A program made the translations under genes and the position numbers. The notes beneath the pieces are model-generated. The model saw only the letters and a list, made by a program, of their open reading frames with translations, had not been told where the DNA came from and did not search any database. Of a DNA stretch of 64,000 nucleotides, positions 36,131-49,287 are shown in pieces. Each line of letters opens with the position of its first letter. Within the stretch, counting starts at the first letter, position 1. The DNA comes from Gymnopilus junonius. Taxonomy: Eukaryota; Basidiomycota; Agaricomycetes; Agaricales; Galerinaceae. The DNA lies in NCBI GenBank assembly GCA_015501075.1, contig JADNYJ010000199.1:1-64000 (forward strand). Reading direction: 5' to 3'.

Positions 36131-38673
36131 TCAGAGCGCAGAATGCGTCGCATTGAACTTGAACGCGGTGGCATTCCGATTCTGACTTGGTTGAGCAGAA
36201 GTACTCGAAGTATGAACCTTAATCGGAGATTCCGATGAAGTCGTATTCTTCGCATCACTCGCAATCGGTCCATTGGAAGTTGCAGGAGCGAACCACCAAA
36301 GGGTCGTCACTCCCACAGGGAAGGTGTAAGTCGCCTGTTCACCATTGAATAAATCAAATCCTGAGATGACTCGAGAAAGGAAGCGTGATCGGCTGACCTG
36401 CATGCCTCTGAACTCGATAGTGGCAGTGACTGGTTGAGGGTTCCATGTTGTCGAGGCACTATCATCCCCTGCAGACAACATGTTAGAGAGACAATATGGA
36501 AGTTAATGAAGGAACAAGTCATACAGTTCAACACGACAATGGAATATTGCAGCCAATCGGTCGGATTAACACGTCTAACAACATAAGCACCAACAACCAA
36601 TGCCCAGCTCAATGAACCTTGAACGCTGACGCCAATTCTCTGCCCGAAAGGACCACCGGGGTCTTTGGGAATAATAGCTTTGGACGCTTGCGCCATCGCA
36701 TAGACTAGACGATAACTTGAAGGTCAGCGGGCGATGGACAGAGGTGCTGAGTTTAGGTGCACATACATTCTTGGTTATACGAGTAACTTCCATCGCTGTT
36801 GACAGTGACTAAGGGTCTGCATCCAGGACCACCACAGCTGTTGGTTCCAGGTAGTTTAGGGTTGCCGTTGCCATCGAGGGCGAAATTCCACATAAGGCCC
36901 TATTTATGTTATGTCCAATGAGTATTAGTTGTCTTGCAGGATATAAAGAAACTTACCGACTGCGATCCATAGTTCAAGCTTCCGGTAAAGCTATATTCAA
37001 ATTCCAACATCAGGACTTAGAGGATGAGTCTAAATAAAAGAAATCGTTACATATTATCCATGTACCACTGAAAGTGATTAGAGATAGCCGAGATGTAATT
37101 TTTTATTAAATGAATTTACCTTGATGTCGCTCCACCAGTCTGAGCCAAAAGTACCGCTACATTCAGTAAAGAAGATGCTCTGTAACAAGTTGTCAAATCC
37201 GAGTGAAGTCGAAGGATTTAAGGAGCTTATACCTTTGAAGGCCAAGCGCTTTGGAATTGAGCCTGGTCCGAGACAGATCCAGCATAGCAATGGAAAGCAA
37301 CCCCGGAGAACGCGCTGCTGTACGAGTTCATCTTTAGGGAAAACCGACATAAGGAATGGGATGAAATACATGACAATCCTGAACGTACCAATTGGACTGG
37401 ATAAGCACCTGCGTCATCCCAATTATGCTATTCTCTTCAAGTCAGATCTGTGTCGGGAAAAAAATATTGAGATTCCATACCTCATATCCGATAATTTGCA
37501 CGCTGGATAACCCATTAGAGTTCAGGAGGGATCTGAGAGCTGTACCAACTTGGCCTTCAACGGAGGCACTCATAGTACAGGTCGGATAGGTGGGGTTGCT
37601 ATTTTGGGGTTCGTTCTGTACCGCAACATTTTCACATATTTAGCTCGATAAGAAAATGAGATGATCAGTCGACTCCCATACCTGAATTCCGACAGCGAAT
37701 GCAGTGAAACCTTGGCTCTGGAAGCCCTGTACGGCCTTCAAAAGATAGTTCGCGTCTATTCGTACATGGTTACTCATGAAAGTAGCACTGTGGTAGGAAG
37801 ACTTACAAACGCCGATATACTGAGTCTGTAGAGAGCCGCCGTTCATGGTTCCACTATCTTTCATCCACCCAGGCTAATGACGATATCATTGATGAAAGCT
37901 CTTAAAGAAGAACAAAATCGACTTACCGGTGACCAAGGCACCAGATGAACCTTGATGGCAGGATTAATAGATTGGATATCTTTCAAGACAGAAAAAACAT
38001 AAGACGGAATATTGTTGATGCTGAAGTGGGATAAGCTGGTATCGCCAGATACATCGTCCAGACTGTACACTGGACAGAGCGAAAAAATTAGTAAATAATA
38101 TGAGTCATCAGAAACTACATGGAATACATACAATTGGCAGAGAAATCCGATGCTCCGATAGGAACCCGTATGTAGCTGAGGCCGGCAGCATCCACCGCGT
38201 AGCTGGTACTGAAGCTGTAACCCAAAATGCTCCAGTAATTGGCGGAGTTTTTTGACTTTTACAAGGGAATGAGTAATGGCTCTGCCTCATTTATTGAAAG
38301 AGCATATACCTTAAGATTGCTGAGAGTGAGCGCGGAAGAGTCAGCTAAATTCATGTTGCATCATCAGCACGAGTAAAAGGAACGGCTAAAATAAATTACT
38401 CAGAGAGGCTCCGAACCCAGCAATCGGCTGATACTCTATGGCATCATTGACAACGATGTCTGCACTCGCAGCTGGGCCTGGAGTAGCGAAGTTTATCGGA
38501 GACGAAGGCGCGAGGGAGGTAAAAAGCTTTGATCTATCCCAAGTAGTTTGCCACTATCAATTGATTATAAGCAATGCACGAATTGATGGAATGCAACTCA
38601 CAATGTCCCATATCTGTTGAGAGAAGGCCGGAACGATCGCAATCGAAAGAAAGAAGATGGTTAAAGAGCGCAT
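36131..38673 (-). CDS. Secreted GH30 endo-beta-1,6-glucanase
   Basis: Hydrolyses beta-1,6-glucan, a fungal cell wall polymer, outside the cell. About a dozen exons. Exon 1 starts at 38673 with signal peptide MRSLTIFFLSIAIVPAFSQ. The order then is IEYQPIAGFGASL, TDSSALTLSNL, YIRVPIGASDFS, YSLDDVSGDTSLSHFSI, VHLVPWSP|PGWMKDSGTMNG, FAVGIQ|NEPQNSNPTYPTC (acid/base Glu in NEP), IIGYE|HNWDDAGAYPVQL, FSGVAFHCYAGSVSDQAQF, IFFTECSGTFGSDWWSDIK (nucleophile Glu in TEC), GLMWNFALDGNGNPKLPG, GCRPLVTVNSDGSYSYNQE, AMAQASKAIIPKDPGGPFGQ and ATYTFPVGVTTLWWF, with a Ser/Thr-rich tail and stop at 36131. Every splice I checked keeps frame and both catalytic glutamates are present. Family length matches. Roles in wall remodelling, autolysis or attack on other fungi are all possible. 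Confidence 0.9.
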
Positions 38674-40328
38674 CGGGTTTCAGCTGAAGAAGACAAACCT
38701 TCAGAGCTCGCTCTTATACCGTATGCTGGATTGTCAAGACGATCTAATTTCGGAGTCAAAAATGTCGGTTTCTCGTTCCGAGCTTGGTCGAGCTGCTGTA
38801 CCATGCGGCACGCTTAAAACATCAAGTGAGCGCGCACATTTAGAAGCGACCGTTGAAGTGTCCTAAAGCGGCCTTCATAATGGCAATCCAAGAGCCCTTT
38901 GTAAAGCGGCATGGAACTTGGGTGGGCTCTTCCATGAGCCTTGGATCACGAGAGGTGCCATTCGACCTAATGCCGGATCTACCGCCACGCCAAATGGTAT
39001 TGCTGCCATAGACAGAGCCAGACTAGGTGAGTTCCATTCGGGAACTAGACTGTTGCGCTGACCGTCTCGTCAAGATGGAAGCACAAAGATCAGAAGGTGC
39101 ACAGGCTTGAGACGGAGAATAAACAAAAATTTTCCTATTTTTCTCGTCCGCTGTTGGAAACCCGAGTGATGACCCAAACGCAGAAAATTGGAGAAGACGA
39201 AGATTCATGAGGCGACGTGAAGACCGAACCTGGGTCCATCATTTGCGGATTAAGAACCACGTGTCGCTAGAGAGAAAGACCAACAAATAGATGGTGCGCA
39301 ACAACTGGTATATTTAAAAATACACACCCACCGGCGGAGGGGTTACTCATATATGGACTCGCAAACAAGGTTTCCGTTGTTTGATTCTTTAAACGCTCCT
39401 TGCATAGGGCCGCCAGCTCCCTGTCGAAGAAATTTGAATTTGTAAATAAGAACATAAGGACTAGCGCACATGATCTCCAGTCAGTGACCAGTGTTAGCTA
39501 CAGTCCTTGCTGGATAGAGCTTCTCCATTAATAAGCTAGTGCATCCGTCCACATGGAGTGCAGTGACCTTCCGGTGTAACCATGTGTGGGAGGGCTTCGG
39601 GATGTTGAATGGGGTAACGACAACGACGACGGTAATCCAGAAATATCTCTAGCATCAGAATGGCCTTCTGAATTCGCCGCAATGTAGTATACAGCCCAGA
39701 AAAGCAGCATCGGCAGGACATTCTGCTTCAAACATCACTACGAGGGCACAGGGCACTTTGGGCAGGTGACCATAGATAGACGATCAGAAAAGACATTCAG
39801 AAAATCAGGAGAACCGTACATATAACAGGAAGAATTCTTGACATCGGATCGCTCCATGAACTGTGCAAGCACATGAACTGAGAAGAAACGGCCCTTTAGT
39901 ACTGATGCTGAGTCCAAGTCCTGACCTCAATTTCAAGTTCAAGAAGGAACTTGCATGGAGGGGACAGTGGGGCGACCAGGTAAGAAAAAGCGGTCTGATT
40001 AGCAAGGTCGATGACCAAGCATTACATCATAATATGCACGGACCATGCCGTTACACAGGACGCCGAGTCGCATGCTCAGTGCTAATGGAGTCAGGCCCTT
40101 TTGAAACTCTCTCTAATGTAGAAAGTTAAATTTCATCCACAGGAGGTCTCACGAAAAAAAAGGATGAACTATTCAAGATTAAATTAAAGTACGCTATTCT
40201 GATACGGTACATCGTTACTAATCGGATGGTGTCCTTTCGAATTAAAAGTACTAATGTTGGTGTGGGCATAATTCGTTCAACTCCTTTGGACTCGAAATGA
40301 GGTCCCTCTTTTCTGCAATGCATGCGGC
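38674..40328. other. Intergenic region
   Basis: Holds the promoter of the GH30 gene at its left end and the 3' flank of the DUF6534 gene at its right end. Short frames on both strands lack motifs; nothing further is supported. Confidence 0.5.
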
Positions 40329-42250
40329 TCATATCTCAATTGTAGATACCTTTGTCCGATCAACCAACACTTGCATCTAGATCATGATAGTTAGATAAGA
40401 ATGGCAATACTTTGTAAGAGAATCAAAACATACTGAAGGTGCATCTTTCGACATGCCAAAGCTTTCTGCTGGGAACATGATGGCTTGATTTCCTCCTGAA
40501 CTCATGTATTGTGAGCGCCGAGTCGTCTGTTTGAGATCTTTACGTGCGTTGATACTGAAAAAGATGATCAATCTTCAGGTTTCCATGCTCATCAAAGGAC
40601 GCACACTGTCATGACCGAATTTGCGTAGACTGGTTTGAACCGATTCCGATAAGTATCATAAAAATCCAAATAAATAAGCACGACGTACGTTTACTAATCG
40701 CGAAATGTATGCCTAGGAAAACAAGGTTTTGAGGCATCACTAGCCACTAGAGATATAAGGGAAATATAAAAACGGTATACATATAAAGGAAGTGTAAAAC
40801 TCACGCATACTAACGTCCCCAATGACGCCAAGCTTTTTAAAAGGAATTTAATATGTGAAGAGTCATAGCGGTGACAAAATCTGAAAGCATACCAGTTGAG
40901 AAATCCGTTTTCGAATGCATAGAGCATTAATGTTTCAAGGATATCATTCATACTGCGAGAAAATGAGCCATTGAAAAGAAGTGGAATAAACATAACCATA
41001 ACTCGCCTCGAGTCCTTTTTTATATTTTGGCCCAGATAATAGCAAAGGCATCCCGCGAAAAGAATATCAAGCACCGAACAGAGTGCAAGGCCAGTAGAAA
41101 AAGCCCACTAAGGAATAAGTAGATGATTTGAGCCAAGAGGTGGCAATTGATACCAGGAAAATGGCTCACTGTATAGAGCTGGGCAAACCGAGATATACTG
41201 TGCAATTGGATCCTAGATGGAAGGGTAAGAGATAAATTAAATGGACCGAATCGATTGATAGGACGAACATCTTAATTGTCGTCACTGAGAGTTAAATCAA
41301 TATCATGATATGGCTTTAATCCAATAGAAACGAAGAGACAAGCTCACGGAAAGCGAAGCCTATTCAAACATCAGTATCAGATGCATATCTTCATGTCATG
41401 ACTCCGTGAAGCTTACATAGACGAACGCAGGACAGCATTGCTAAAGGTACCGCCACGAAATAGTTATTATGGCTGACTACATCAACATTCAACATCTCGA
41501 TTTCAAGAGCAGAAAAAGTTTCGGCCTTACGTTTGAAAATACGATGGACAAAGAATCTGTTGAATGTCGGTAGTCAGTAACTTGGGGATCACAGGTCATA
41601 AGAAAGGCCTACACGTGAACAAATATCGTGAGGATTGCCTAGAGGGATAACGCTTCAGTACGGAACATATGGGCAAATGGATTGCCTACCGTAGTCGCTA
41701 CTGTGAGCTGATATCGTAGGATTAGAAACAAAGTCTCCTTTAGTATAAATTCGCGTACCGCCAAAGACCTGAGGAAGGATACATTAGCATAAGGCCTACG
41801 ACTAATAACTAGAGTGTACCATGGAATATAATCGATTCTCTCCATATCGCCATAATGCGCAATAAAGTGATCCCAGAGCGTCGCAGCAACGAAGATGGTG
41901 TGCAAGCAGTCGATAGACCTGCAACCCCAGAAGGTTCGTCAATCGGCTGGAAATCGCAAAATCAATAGAACGTACCAAACATAAACTACCTGTATAAAGA
42001 AGGAAGAATCGAAACCCGTCAGATTTATCCTTACTGAGCAATAGACTCCAACTAACTAGTGCTTTGAGTAGTCGTTGATCATTCTGGTAGTGCTTGAAGT
42101 AAGAGAATGTCTGGGCGTTGACTACGCCGGAAAGGCTGTACAATCAACGTGATAAGGGCTGAGGATGTGAGGAGACATATAAGGCACGTACATGAAAGCT
42201 ATAATTCCTCCTATCAATAGGGCACCAAAGGTGGACTGGATATCGACCAT
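40329..42250 (-). CDS. DUF6534-type multi-pass membrane protein
   Basis: A mushroom-specific family of about seven transmembrane helices with unknown function. It starts at 42250 with MVDIQSTFGALLIGGIIAF. Reading on across introns: LSGVVNAQTFSYFKHYQND, LLKAL|VVYVW|SIDCLHTIFVAATLWD, HFIAHYGDMERIDYIPW, SLALTVATTA|ILTIFVHV, FFVHRIFKR, ISRFAQLYTV, LALCSVLDILFAGCLCYYLG, the signature segment SRSMNDILETLMLYAFENGF, and NARKDLKQTTRRSQYMSSGG at the C-terminus. A last short exon (MQVLVDRTKVSTIEI, stop at 40329-40331) is plausible after an intron starting GTATGT. Splices I checked keep frame, so it seems intact, with about ten introns. Likely a plasma or internal membrane protein; no ligand or partner known. 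Confidence 0.82.
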
Positions 42251-42259
42251 CGTGCTCGT

Positions 42260-45200
42260 AAGTCAAGGAGGGAGCTGAATGGGGCGAAGAGGTATGAAGG
42301 CGTCGGTCTGCCATTTTTATAGCACTGTGATGTCCGAAGGAGAAAACAATACGCCACGAAGTGTTTTAAGTTTCGTCCCTGACCATTACGGAGCGGGAGT
42401 CGAATCCTTGTCATCATGATTGTCTTCAATGCTGATGACCTTGTATGTTTCTTTACGTATGATTGCACATACCTGTATTACTGCTCTTTTGTATGGGCCG
42501 TTATATTAGAAACCTGGCCGTAAGATACTGTGTTAATGTAGAGGGCCTTGAGGAGGTTGACGGTGCAGAGGGCTTTCGCCGACCTTGGTGTGGATACTGC
42601 CTCTCGTGCGTGTTTCGTCCCATCATCCACCTGATCAAAGTCTATTCCAAACGGAGGTCGCCCAAGACAAGCCGCGGTCGGCGGATAGAACCCCGTGAAC
42701 ATAGATTATCATAAACGGCGCTCGCTATTGGTCGACGATGTATGCTGCGGTATGTTTAGATTCCTCTTATCTTCCTAGACGTCAGTCGATGGCCTTCAGT
42801 ATGTCATCATGAAAGTAATTCAGGACGTCACTCCTAATTGTTGAGTACAAATTGACAGAAAATTAAAAAAATGAAAAGAAGAACCCTAGAAAATTTACCG
42901 GCCATGTCGTACCGGTAACGTACGTTTTGGAAGGACCCCGCCCATATAGAACGACAATGGCTCTAGTGCTTTTCTTCCGGGCTTGTTGTACATAAGCATT
43001 TATATTTAGCCTCTTGAAAAACTCACGGAATGTCTTCGTGAGGACCAGCATGTACTGGCGAACGCAGTACTTTACTGTGATATTGAGCTGGGTAATGACT
43101 TCCTAGCGCAACCAGATTCAAAACAGCATGTTTGCGCCACAAAAAATGATATGTGGAGTGTCGGGGACCGCAGGTCCTTAATATCATGATCCGAAGGCCC
43201 CGAACAGAGAGAATAAGCCTCCTTCAGCGCTTGTCAAGACCTGTCCGCCATTCTCCCATTCTCCGTGCGACACATTTAATTTAGATGTTAAATTTCTTAT
43301 CTTATCGGTCATAGACCTGTCCTCCCCTGCCTCCGAAGTGACAGAACTGACAACGGCCTTTTTGACGTTCAACAGCTCTGCCAAGACGAGTACGGTTCCC
43401 GTTTTCCTCCCAAACGGTCCAGCCATATCATTGTTGGGGGAAAAGACGGACAATCGGAAAATCCAGTGGGGTTCATTCTGGCCCATCTAAAAACCATTCA
43501 CCCGAAATTACATTTAATAAGTTGTCGTCTCCTCGATCAACCCGAGGCCGCCTCCGTCTGCTTCTGTAGAGATCGAGGCGCATCGAACATTTTCATCACG
43601 ATCTCCACTAGCTACACTTTGCTGGAACTTGCAAACAAAGAATCTTGTTCAATTGACTCTTATCCTCGGAGCGATAACTGGCTGTGTCGTATTTCTTCCG
43701 ATCCTTGAGTGTTCAAGAGACCTTGCCAATCCCAATCCGCTATATCACTGTAAGACCTGGAAGTACGCGTTCGGAAAAGAGAAGTCCGGAGATCTTAACG
43801 GATTTACTTACTGGTGCTTGCCGTGAATACACCTTTCAACAGTGTAGCCCTGATTATTGGTAACGAATATAATCGGTTTAAAGCCTGCCTAATAACGGTA
43901 GATATTTCCTGGACAGTTAACTGCCTGCTGAAGATCGTTCCGCTTCAATAAGGAATGTGCGTTTAAGAACGAAGGACGAACAGACTACCATCACCAACAA
44001 ATAACATAGGGGGATTCATGCCTAATTCTCGGGCAGCTAATGCCACTGACCATTTCCAAGCGTATGGTACAACAGGAGCTGATTCTTCCTCTGAACAGTG
44101 CTCGGGACGCCAACGATATGAAGGGCTGGTACAATTTCGGGAATACGCTTCAAGCAAAACAATTAACTTGTGGGGATTTGTGTGCAGCATGGCCAAGAAA
44201 GAGAGGCGCACCTCTTGCTATTCCACTGGTTGGAGATAACTTGCCCACGCCAAAACTTAAAAGCAGAGCATTGATCGTGGATGTGGTCTAACGAAGTGTT
44301 TGAACATACGTGGTGACTAAAACGCTGAAAGATCCTTCCCTTCCTTGGCCGTCCATATCCGTCTGCAGCGTAGGCTGCGTTGAGCTCGTGGCCATAACCT
44401 TCTGTCAGTCAAGACTAAAAGCACAATGCAACTAAAACGCACCAGTTTGCCAACCCAATCCAGTTGAGGATCTTCAACTAAATCCTGTCCGGACCAATAT
44501 GATCAGAACGTAAAGCGACGCTATCATGATCCGTTCCATACCAGGATACCAAAGTTGAAATCTCCAGTGACGCCAAATACAGACTACCAAGTGAAAAACC
44601 CCATTGCAAATCCTGTCAAGCAAGCAACTATATAGACACACACATTTACCCCAATTGCAAAAGCCGATTAAGCAAATAATTCCCTGCAGACACCTTGTTC
44701 GTCTCGTCCGTCTTTTGGCTCTGACGTTGTCTTCCAGTCAGCTCTCCATGCAACATGGGAAGTTCAGATTTGGAAGCTGCGGATTCCGAGTCTTGCGACA
44801 TGATTGGCGGGAATGTAGATTGAAAGTGAAAGAGGAGCACGAGCGGACACACTGCCTTCTATAGTTCCTGCTTTCTCCACCGCCTGAGCAAAGGTATGAC
44901 GTGGGATGACCAAGTGCAAGCTATTTATAGTTGAAGCGTTGACGCAAGTCTTTCTTCCGACGAAAATGGACGCTTCAACTGGACAATCTTCCATTTAAAT
45001 TTCATACAATTCTATTGCTACATCTATAAAGAAGAATACCATGCCATCAGAAAAAAAATTTCAAGCAGAAGAAAGCGACTTACACGTTACACACACAATA
45101 CACATACACGCCTTTCGGCCAATTCCAACTTTTCTAAACAAAACAAAGTTCCAAAGCGCAAGTCATAAAACAAACACACATGCGGATATGGGGAAGAGCA

Positions 45201-45288
45201 AGAGCAAAATCGTTCCGCGTATGAAGCAAACACAAGTCCATCTAAGAGGATGTCACATATCCGGCCAAAAAGATCAGATTTCAGGGTA
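42260..45288. other. No assignable gene
   Basis: A minus-strand frame at 43184-43486 (MGQNEPHWIFRLSVFSPNND start) and plus-strand frames at 43.5-43.8 and 44.0-44.3 kb are open but unrecognised, and no splice chain joins them. Confidence 0.4.
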
Positions 45289-47543
45289 TCAGAGAATAAA
45301 GTCCCGGTCTAGGTCCTACACGTCAATGACCGTTAGCATTGTACGGCCTGTATAAAGGAAGGCTGATGAAACGTACGACGGGGTGGGTTCCAGAGATTTG
45401 GGCCTTTTGATGGTATTTTGGTATAAGTCGATCTCTTGAGAAGGAAAGAAAAAGAGCGCATAATCAGGGTCTACACTGGAAGAAAGCGGAAGCAAATGAA
45501 GACTACTAACCGCAGGTCCTCCAAGAGCTGCTCATACGTCTGATGCGGTGTCCTTCCTACAGTCCAATATCAGTCTCCCGCTGCAGCGAAAACAACAGAA
45601 AAGAAGAGGGATAGACAGAAACGCACTTAAACTGTGGATGAATTCCTACAACGATTAGACAATCCAGCAAACGATCAGCACGGCGAATTAGTATTTAATA
45701 ATGAAGCTGCATAAACAGCACGTACATAACTCATCGCACCCGTAGCCACCCCTCCATGGAACGTATCAGCACTCGTTTCGTCGTCCTTACACGCTGCGAA
45801 ACAGATCTGAGGAACGGACAACGTTGGATTACATAACGTGGATGATGGGCAGATGTCAACGCACCATATCGGAGGCCGAGGCTCCTCGTTCTCTCGCCCG
45901 TCGACTGATGTGTGTGATTCCTCTCAGTCGTCCATGGGCAGAGTGCTGGAGTAAAGAAATCAGCTAAAGCGGTCGTTGCCCTCAGTGAGGAAGGGCATAC
46001 AAGGTACGGAAGATCTATGAGGGAGGTGAGTCGACGGAAGGAAGACGTTGACGCACAACGCACCCAATACTGTCCCCGAATGACAGGACTGCACCAAAGT
46101 CGGATCTCAGAGGGTGGATATCGGAAGTAGGGAATGACACGCACGCCAAATATGGCCTAGACGGATCGTCTGAATCAGTTCCACCATTTCATACAACAAA
46201 AAGGGGAGCAATGAGCGAACCGTTAACCTACACCCGGCAGGAAGAGGTCGGACTAAGGTGTCGTGCAATTCCTAGACCGAAATATGGGTGTTAGGAAGAA
46301 GGGCGGACAAGAGCATCGGAGAGGGACGAACATCGTCAATGATATCGTCGGTTTGTTTGAAGTCCACAGGGAAGATCACTAAGACGAGGGAGATGTGAGG
46401 GAGTGAAAAGCCATGGAATGTGCCCGATCACATACCTTCATCTTTTCCGTCAGTTTCCCGCCCTGTTTTATCAGGGGTTTGTCCGCCGTGTCCCGAATCT
46501 TCTTGGCCATATAAACAAAAGTTTCCGAGTCGAAGGAGAGACAAGACTCACAATGGAAGAAGAGGGAATCATGAGCGTGCGCGCCTTGTACAAGCCACTT
46601 CATAGCGTTGAACATTTCCTTTCGCGTAGGCTGCACTGAGTTGCGCCCATGACCATCGTCGGTTAGAAGAAGGATGTCTTCCGATCTGAATCCGTACACC
46701 TCTGGATGAAAAGGACGATGAACTTAGAATGGCACAGTAGCAGAAAAGTGGCCCCTCTTACCCATAAGAAACTGGCGCATATTCTTCGCATCATTGGCGC
46801 ATCCCTTCAGCTCGTTGTCGGATCCAGTGTAGTTGATGCCAATCTATAATGAAAAGTTAACACAAAATACGAAACGAGAGAGAGAGAGAACGACGTACAC
46901 AGACTGCCTTCTTCCTCCCAGTACACTTTGACCGTACGAAATCGCGATTAGGAGGCAACAGCTCAAAATACTTCTTCAATACGTCGTCGAGAAAGCCCCG
47001 ATCCCGAGTCGGGGACATCGCATCCGGAGGTCTATGATGAGAAACACCTCCAGGCGCACTTGCAGCCGTTCCTGGTGGGATAAAAGGTGCTCTTCCGTGT
47101 TGGGAATAATCGTCACGGAATGAGGGCGGGTATCCATAATCGCTTTGGGGTGGGCCATATATTTGGCTGGCGGCATAGTGTGATTGTGGGCGGTCCTCGC
47201 GAGGGTATTGGCCATCGTGGTGGTGCTGGCTGCGTAGTGAAGATCGGTCATCTTGGTGTCGATTTTGTATTGAAGGTTGGTAATCATGGTGCCGACTGCG
47301 CGCTGAAGGGGTATAATCACGTCCATGGGAGTTACTTCTGCGAGGACTGGAATAGGACCCGTCATCATCGTCGTATTCCGAGTCAGTGTAGACCGCTCGA
47401 GAGTGAGAGTGCGAACGGCGAGGTTCTGGGTATGCGTAGTCCCTCGGATGAAGTGAATCACGAAGACTTAATCGTTCGATATTGTCTTCCAGAGACCCGG
47501 AAGATGCTGGAATCTCATAGGTGTCGTAGATAGGAGTGACCAT
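45289..47543 (-). CDS. Type I metacaspase with Asp-to-Gly change before the catalytic Cys
   Basis: Metacaspases are Arg/Lys-specific caspase-fold cysteine peptidases linked to stress and protein clearance. A long prodomain rich in Ser, Arg, His, Tyr and Pro (MVTPIYDTYEIPASSGS start; an upstream exon is likely because an acceptor precedes FYPPPKALM) leads into KKAVCIGINYTGSDNELKGC, YGFRSEDILLLTDD, LVQGAHAHDSLFFHYSGHGG with the catalytic His, KDEVIFPVDFKQTDDIIDD, LHDTLVRPLPAGCRLTAIF, SCHSGTVLDLPYLHSAHGRL with the catalytic Cys, and ICFAACKDDETSADTFHGG. About ten short introns, all GT..AG where checked, keep frame. The residue before SCHSG reads Gly (GGC at 46145-46147, split by an intron) instead of the near-invariant Asp. 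The last exons are less certain; a stop at 45289-45291 fits. Confidence 0.85.
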
Positions 47544-47565
47544 GAGCGCCTTTGGAGGCGGGTAA

Positions 47566-48300
47566 AACCTGGAAGTCGTTGCGTTGATGTATCAATATTT
47601 CTGATGACGTTCCGTGAAAACATTTCCACTTGCTTCGGTAACGGACCATCTGGCTTTCTGAAAGCAGAGATTTAGAGATCTATATCGTACTAGACACAGA
47701 GGATACGTACACCAGCAGCTTTTGCCGCGATAAATCCAAGGTTATGGGCCTGGAGTGGGACATCGTCGACTCGGACGAAGAGCCACCGTGGGCGACGGAC
47801 GTGACAGATTGAACGGAAGAGCAAGCGAAGCCGACGAGCCGGTGAAAGGCCATTGCCAATTCAACTCAAATAGATGATGTCATCCAGGTCATCCGTCTTC
47901 GGCCGAGTTAGAAACGACTTCGGCGGTGCATCCTCCTTGGCTTTCTCTCTTCACTTGCTTCGAGCCCACTGTCCAGAAAATCCTGTTTATCATTACCGAG
48001 TCATTATGAAAATGTTCCCATAGAATTTCCCTTATATTCTATGGGAACTATGGAACGAGTCAAGGAACATCCTGCCGGCAGCCGCTGGTAGTAAGTCCAA
48101 TCCAGCCCTTTACATTACTACAGTTCGTTCTTATGAGCTACACTCGAAATAGAGGAGATAAATATCCAATACATTACTACACTTTGAACGCATTCTTCTA
48201 AGGAAGCTCAACTTTGGCCAATGCTCATTCATCTGACATGTCACGGGAAAGGCCAGTTGAAGTTATGACGTTCGGAAACGGTAAATAACGGAAACAGAGA
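47566..48300. other. Metacaspase 5' flank and intergenic DNA
   Basis: Probably contains one more 5' exon of the metacaspase, because an acceptor (TTCCAG) lies just upstream of codons FYPPPKALM, but no start could be chosen. The remainder shows nothing further. Confidence 0.4.
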
Positions 48301-48315
48301 AAATAATTCAATTCA

Positions 48316-49110
48316 CTACATATTAGTCGCAACTATTCGGGCAAGACGATCGTCCTGCGGTGATTCCGGAAAAGCCATCAATATCGTTCCATAGCGTCCA
48401 CCGTGAAGAGGCCCATAAAGCTGCCAACGAAGGTGCCAATTAACACCATCCACAGGATGGGCGTTCGCAAGATCCCATCCCCAAATTGCAATATCCTCAG
48501 GCCATATATACAACGCGTTCGGTGTCACTTCAAACTTGTGGTTGCACTCGCGAAATTGAGGTACTGGCACGTCGTCGGATCTGGATCGCTGAAAGCAGCG
48601 TTCAAAAGTCCGTCGACAACGTCCCACTTGTCCACAATGATAACGGACAGGCCTTCATCAAATGAATACTCGTCCTGAATGACAAGATGTACACCAGACG
48701 GTGTATATATGTCAAAATTGGGGTTGTTATCGCCCCACGCGGTGACGTCAATACCAATGGCTTCCAAGAGTCAGAACTGTGGTACCGAGACTCCAATGGT
48801 TAGGGCACTGATTTATTACCTGACTGACAGCAGTAGCAAAAGAAATCACTGAACCAGAGGGAGGCGCATCCTGTTTAATTTGTACTGTGATGGCTGCCGC
48901 TGCCGCGGTATGCGCCGACATCCACATTTCAATTTCATCGATAACTGCTGCTAGTGGAAGGCCAGCGGCTGGGTCGATGCGATAGTGTTTCCCATGGTAC
49001 ATGTAAAGGACGTTTGCGACAAGGCCATTTTCTTTCTTTTCCACTTGCTCAATGGTTAGTCCTTCTTTCTTTTGGACCGTCTCGATCTGCTGTTATATTT
49101 ATTCAGAACT
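48316..49110 (-). pseudogene. PI-PLC X-domain-like phosphodiesterase, 5'-truncated with an internal deletion
   Basis: The family cleaves phosphoinositide-type substrates. Recognisable blocks: VLYMYHGKHYRIDPAAGLPL, VIDEIEMWMSAH, ITVQIKQD, FATAVSQVINQCPNHW, TTVLTLG, then abruptly EAIGIDVTAWGDNNPNFDIY, VHLVIQDEYSF, CQYLNFASATT, FEVTPNALYIWPEDIAIWGW and RYGTILMAFPESPQDD. Where relatives carry a conserved ARGKIxLxRR segment between TLG and GIDVTAWG, this locus joins the flanks directly with a frame change (about 48765-48775). A further shift at the three-A run 48532-48534 separates ASATTS from FEVTP. The N-terminal part with the first catalytic His is not visible before the neighbouring F-box gene begins. 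Two structural losses make a functional enzyme unlikely. Confidence 0.75.
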
Positions 49111-49287
49111 CAAAATTGGACGTACCATTGACGTACCAACTTGCCTTAACATCTTTTCCAGTTGAAGCTAAGTATGAGTCAACAGATGTGACGCTTCTCG
49201 GACCCGGGTTGAGGTGAGTCAAGATTTGGGCAAAACCAACATTGAAGTGGAATGCTAATCTCTTCCTTCCACTCCCGATCTTGAATC

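Noticed and set aside
42214..42720. Short frames upstream of the DUF6534 gene
   Set aside because: They overlap its first exon or its promoter and contain no recognisable motif.
45041..45355. 104-codon plus-strand frame
   Set aside because: Overlaps the last metacaspase exon on the opposite strand and is His/Thr/Lys-rich by composition only.
47087..47533. 148-codon plus-strand frame opposite the metacaspase prodomain
   Set aside because: Antisense shadow of repetitive His/Ser/Arg codons.
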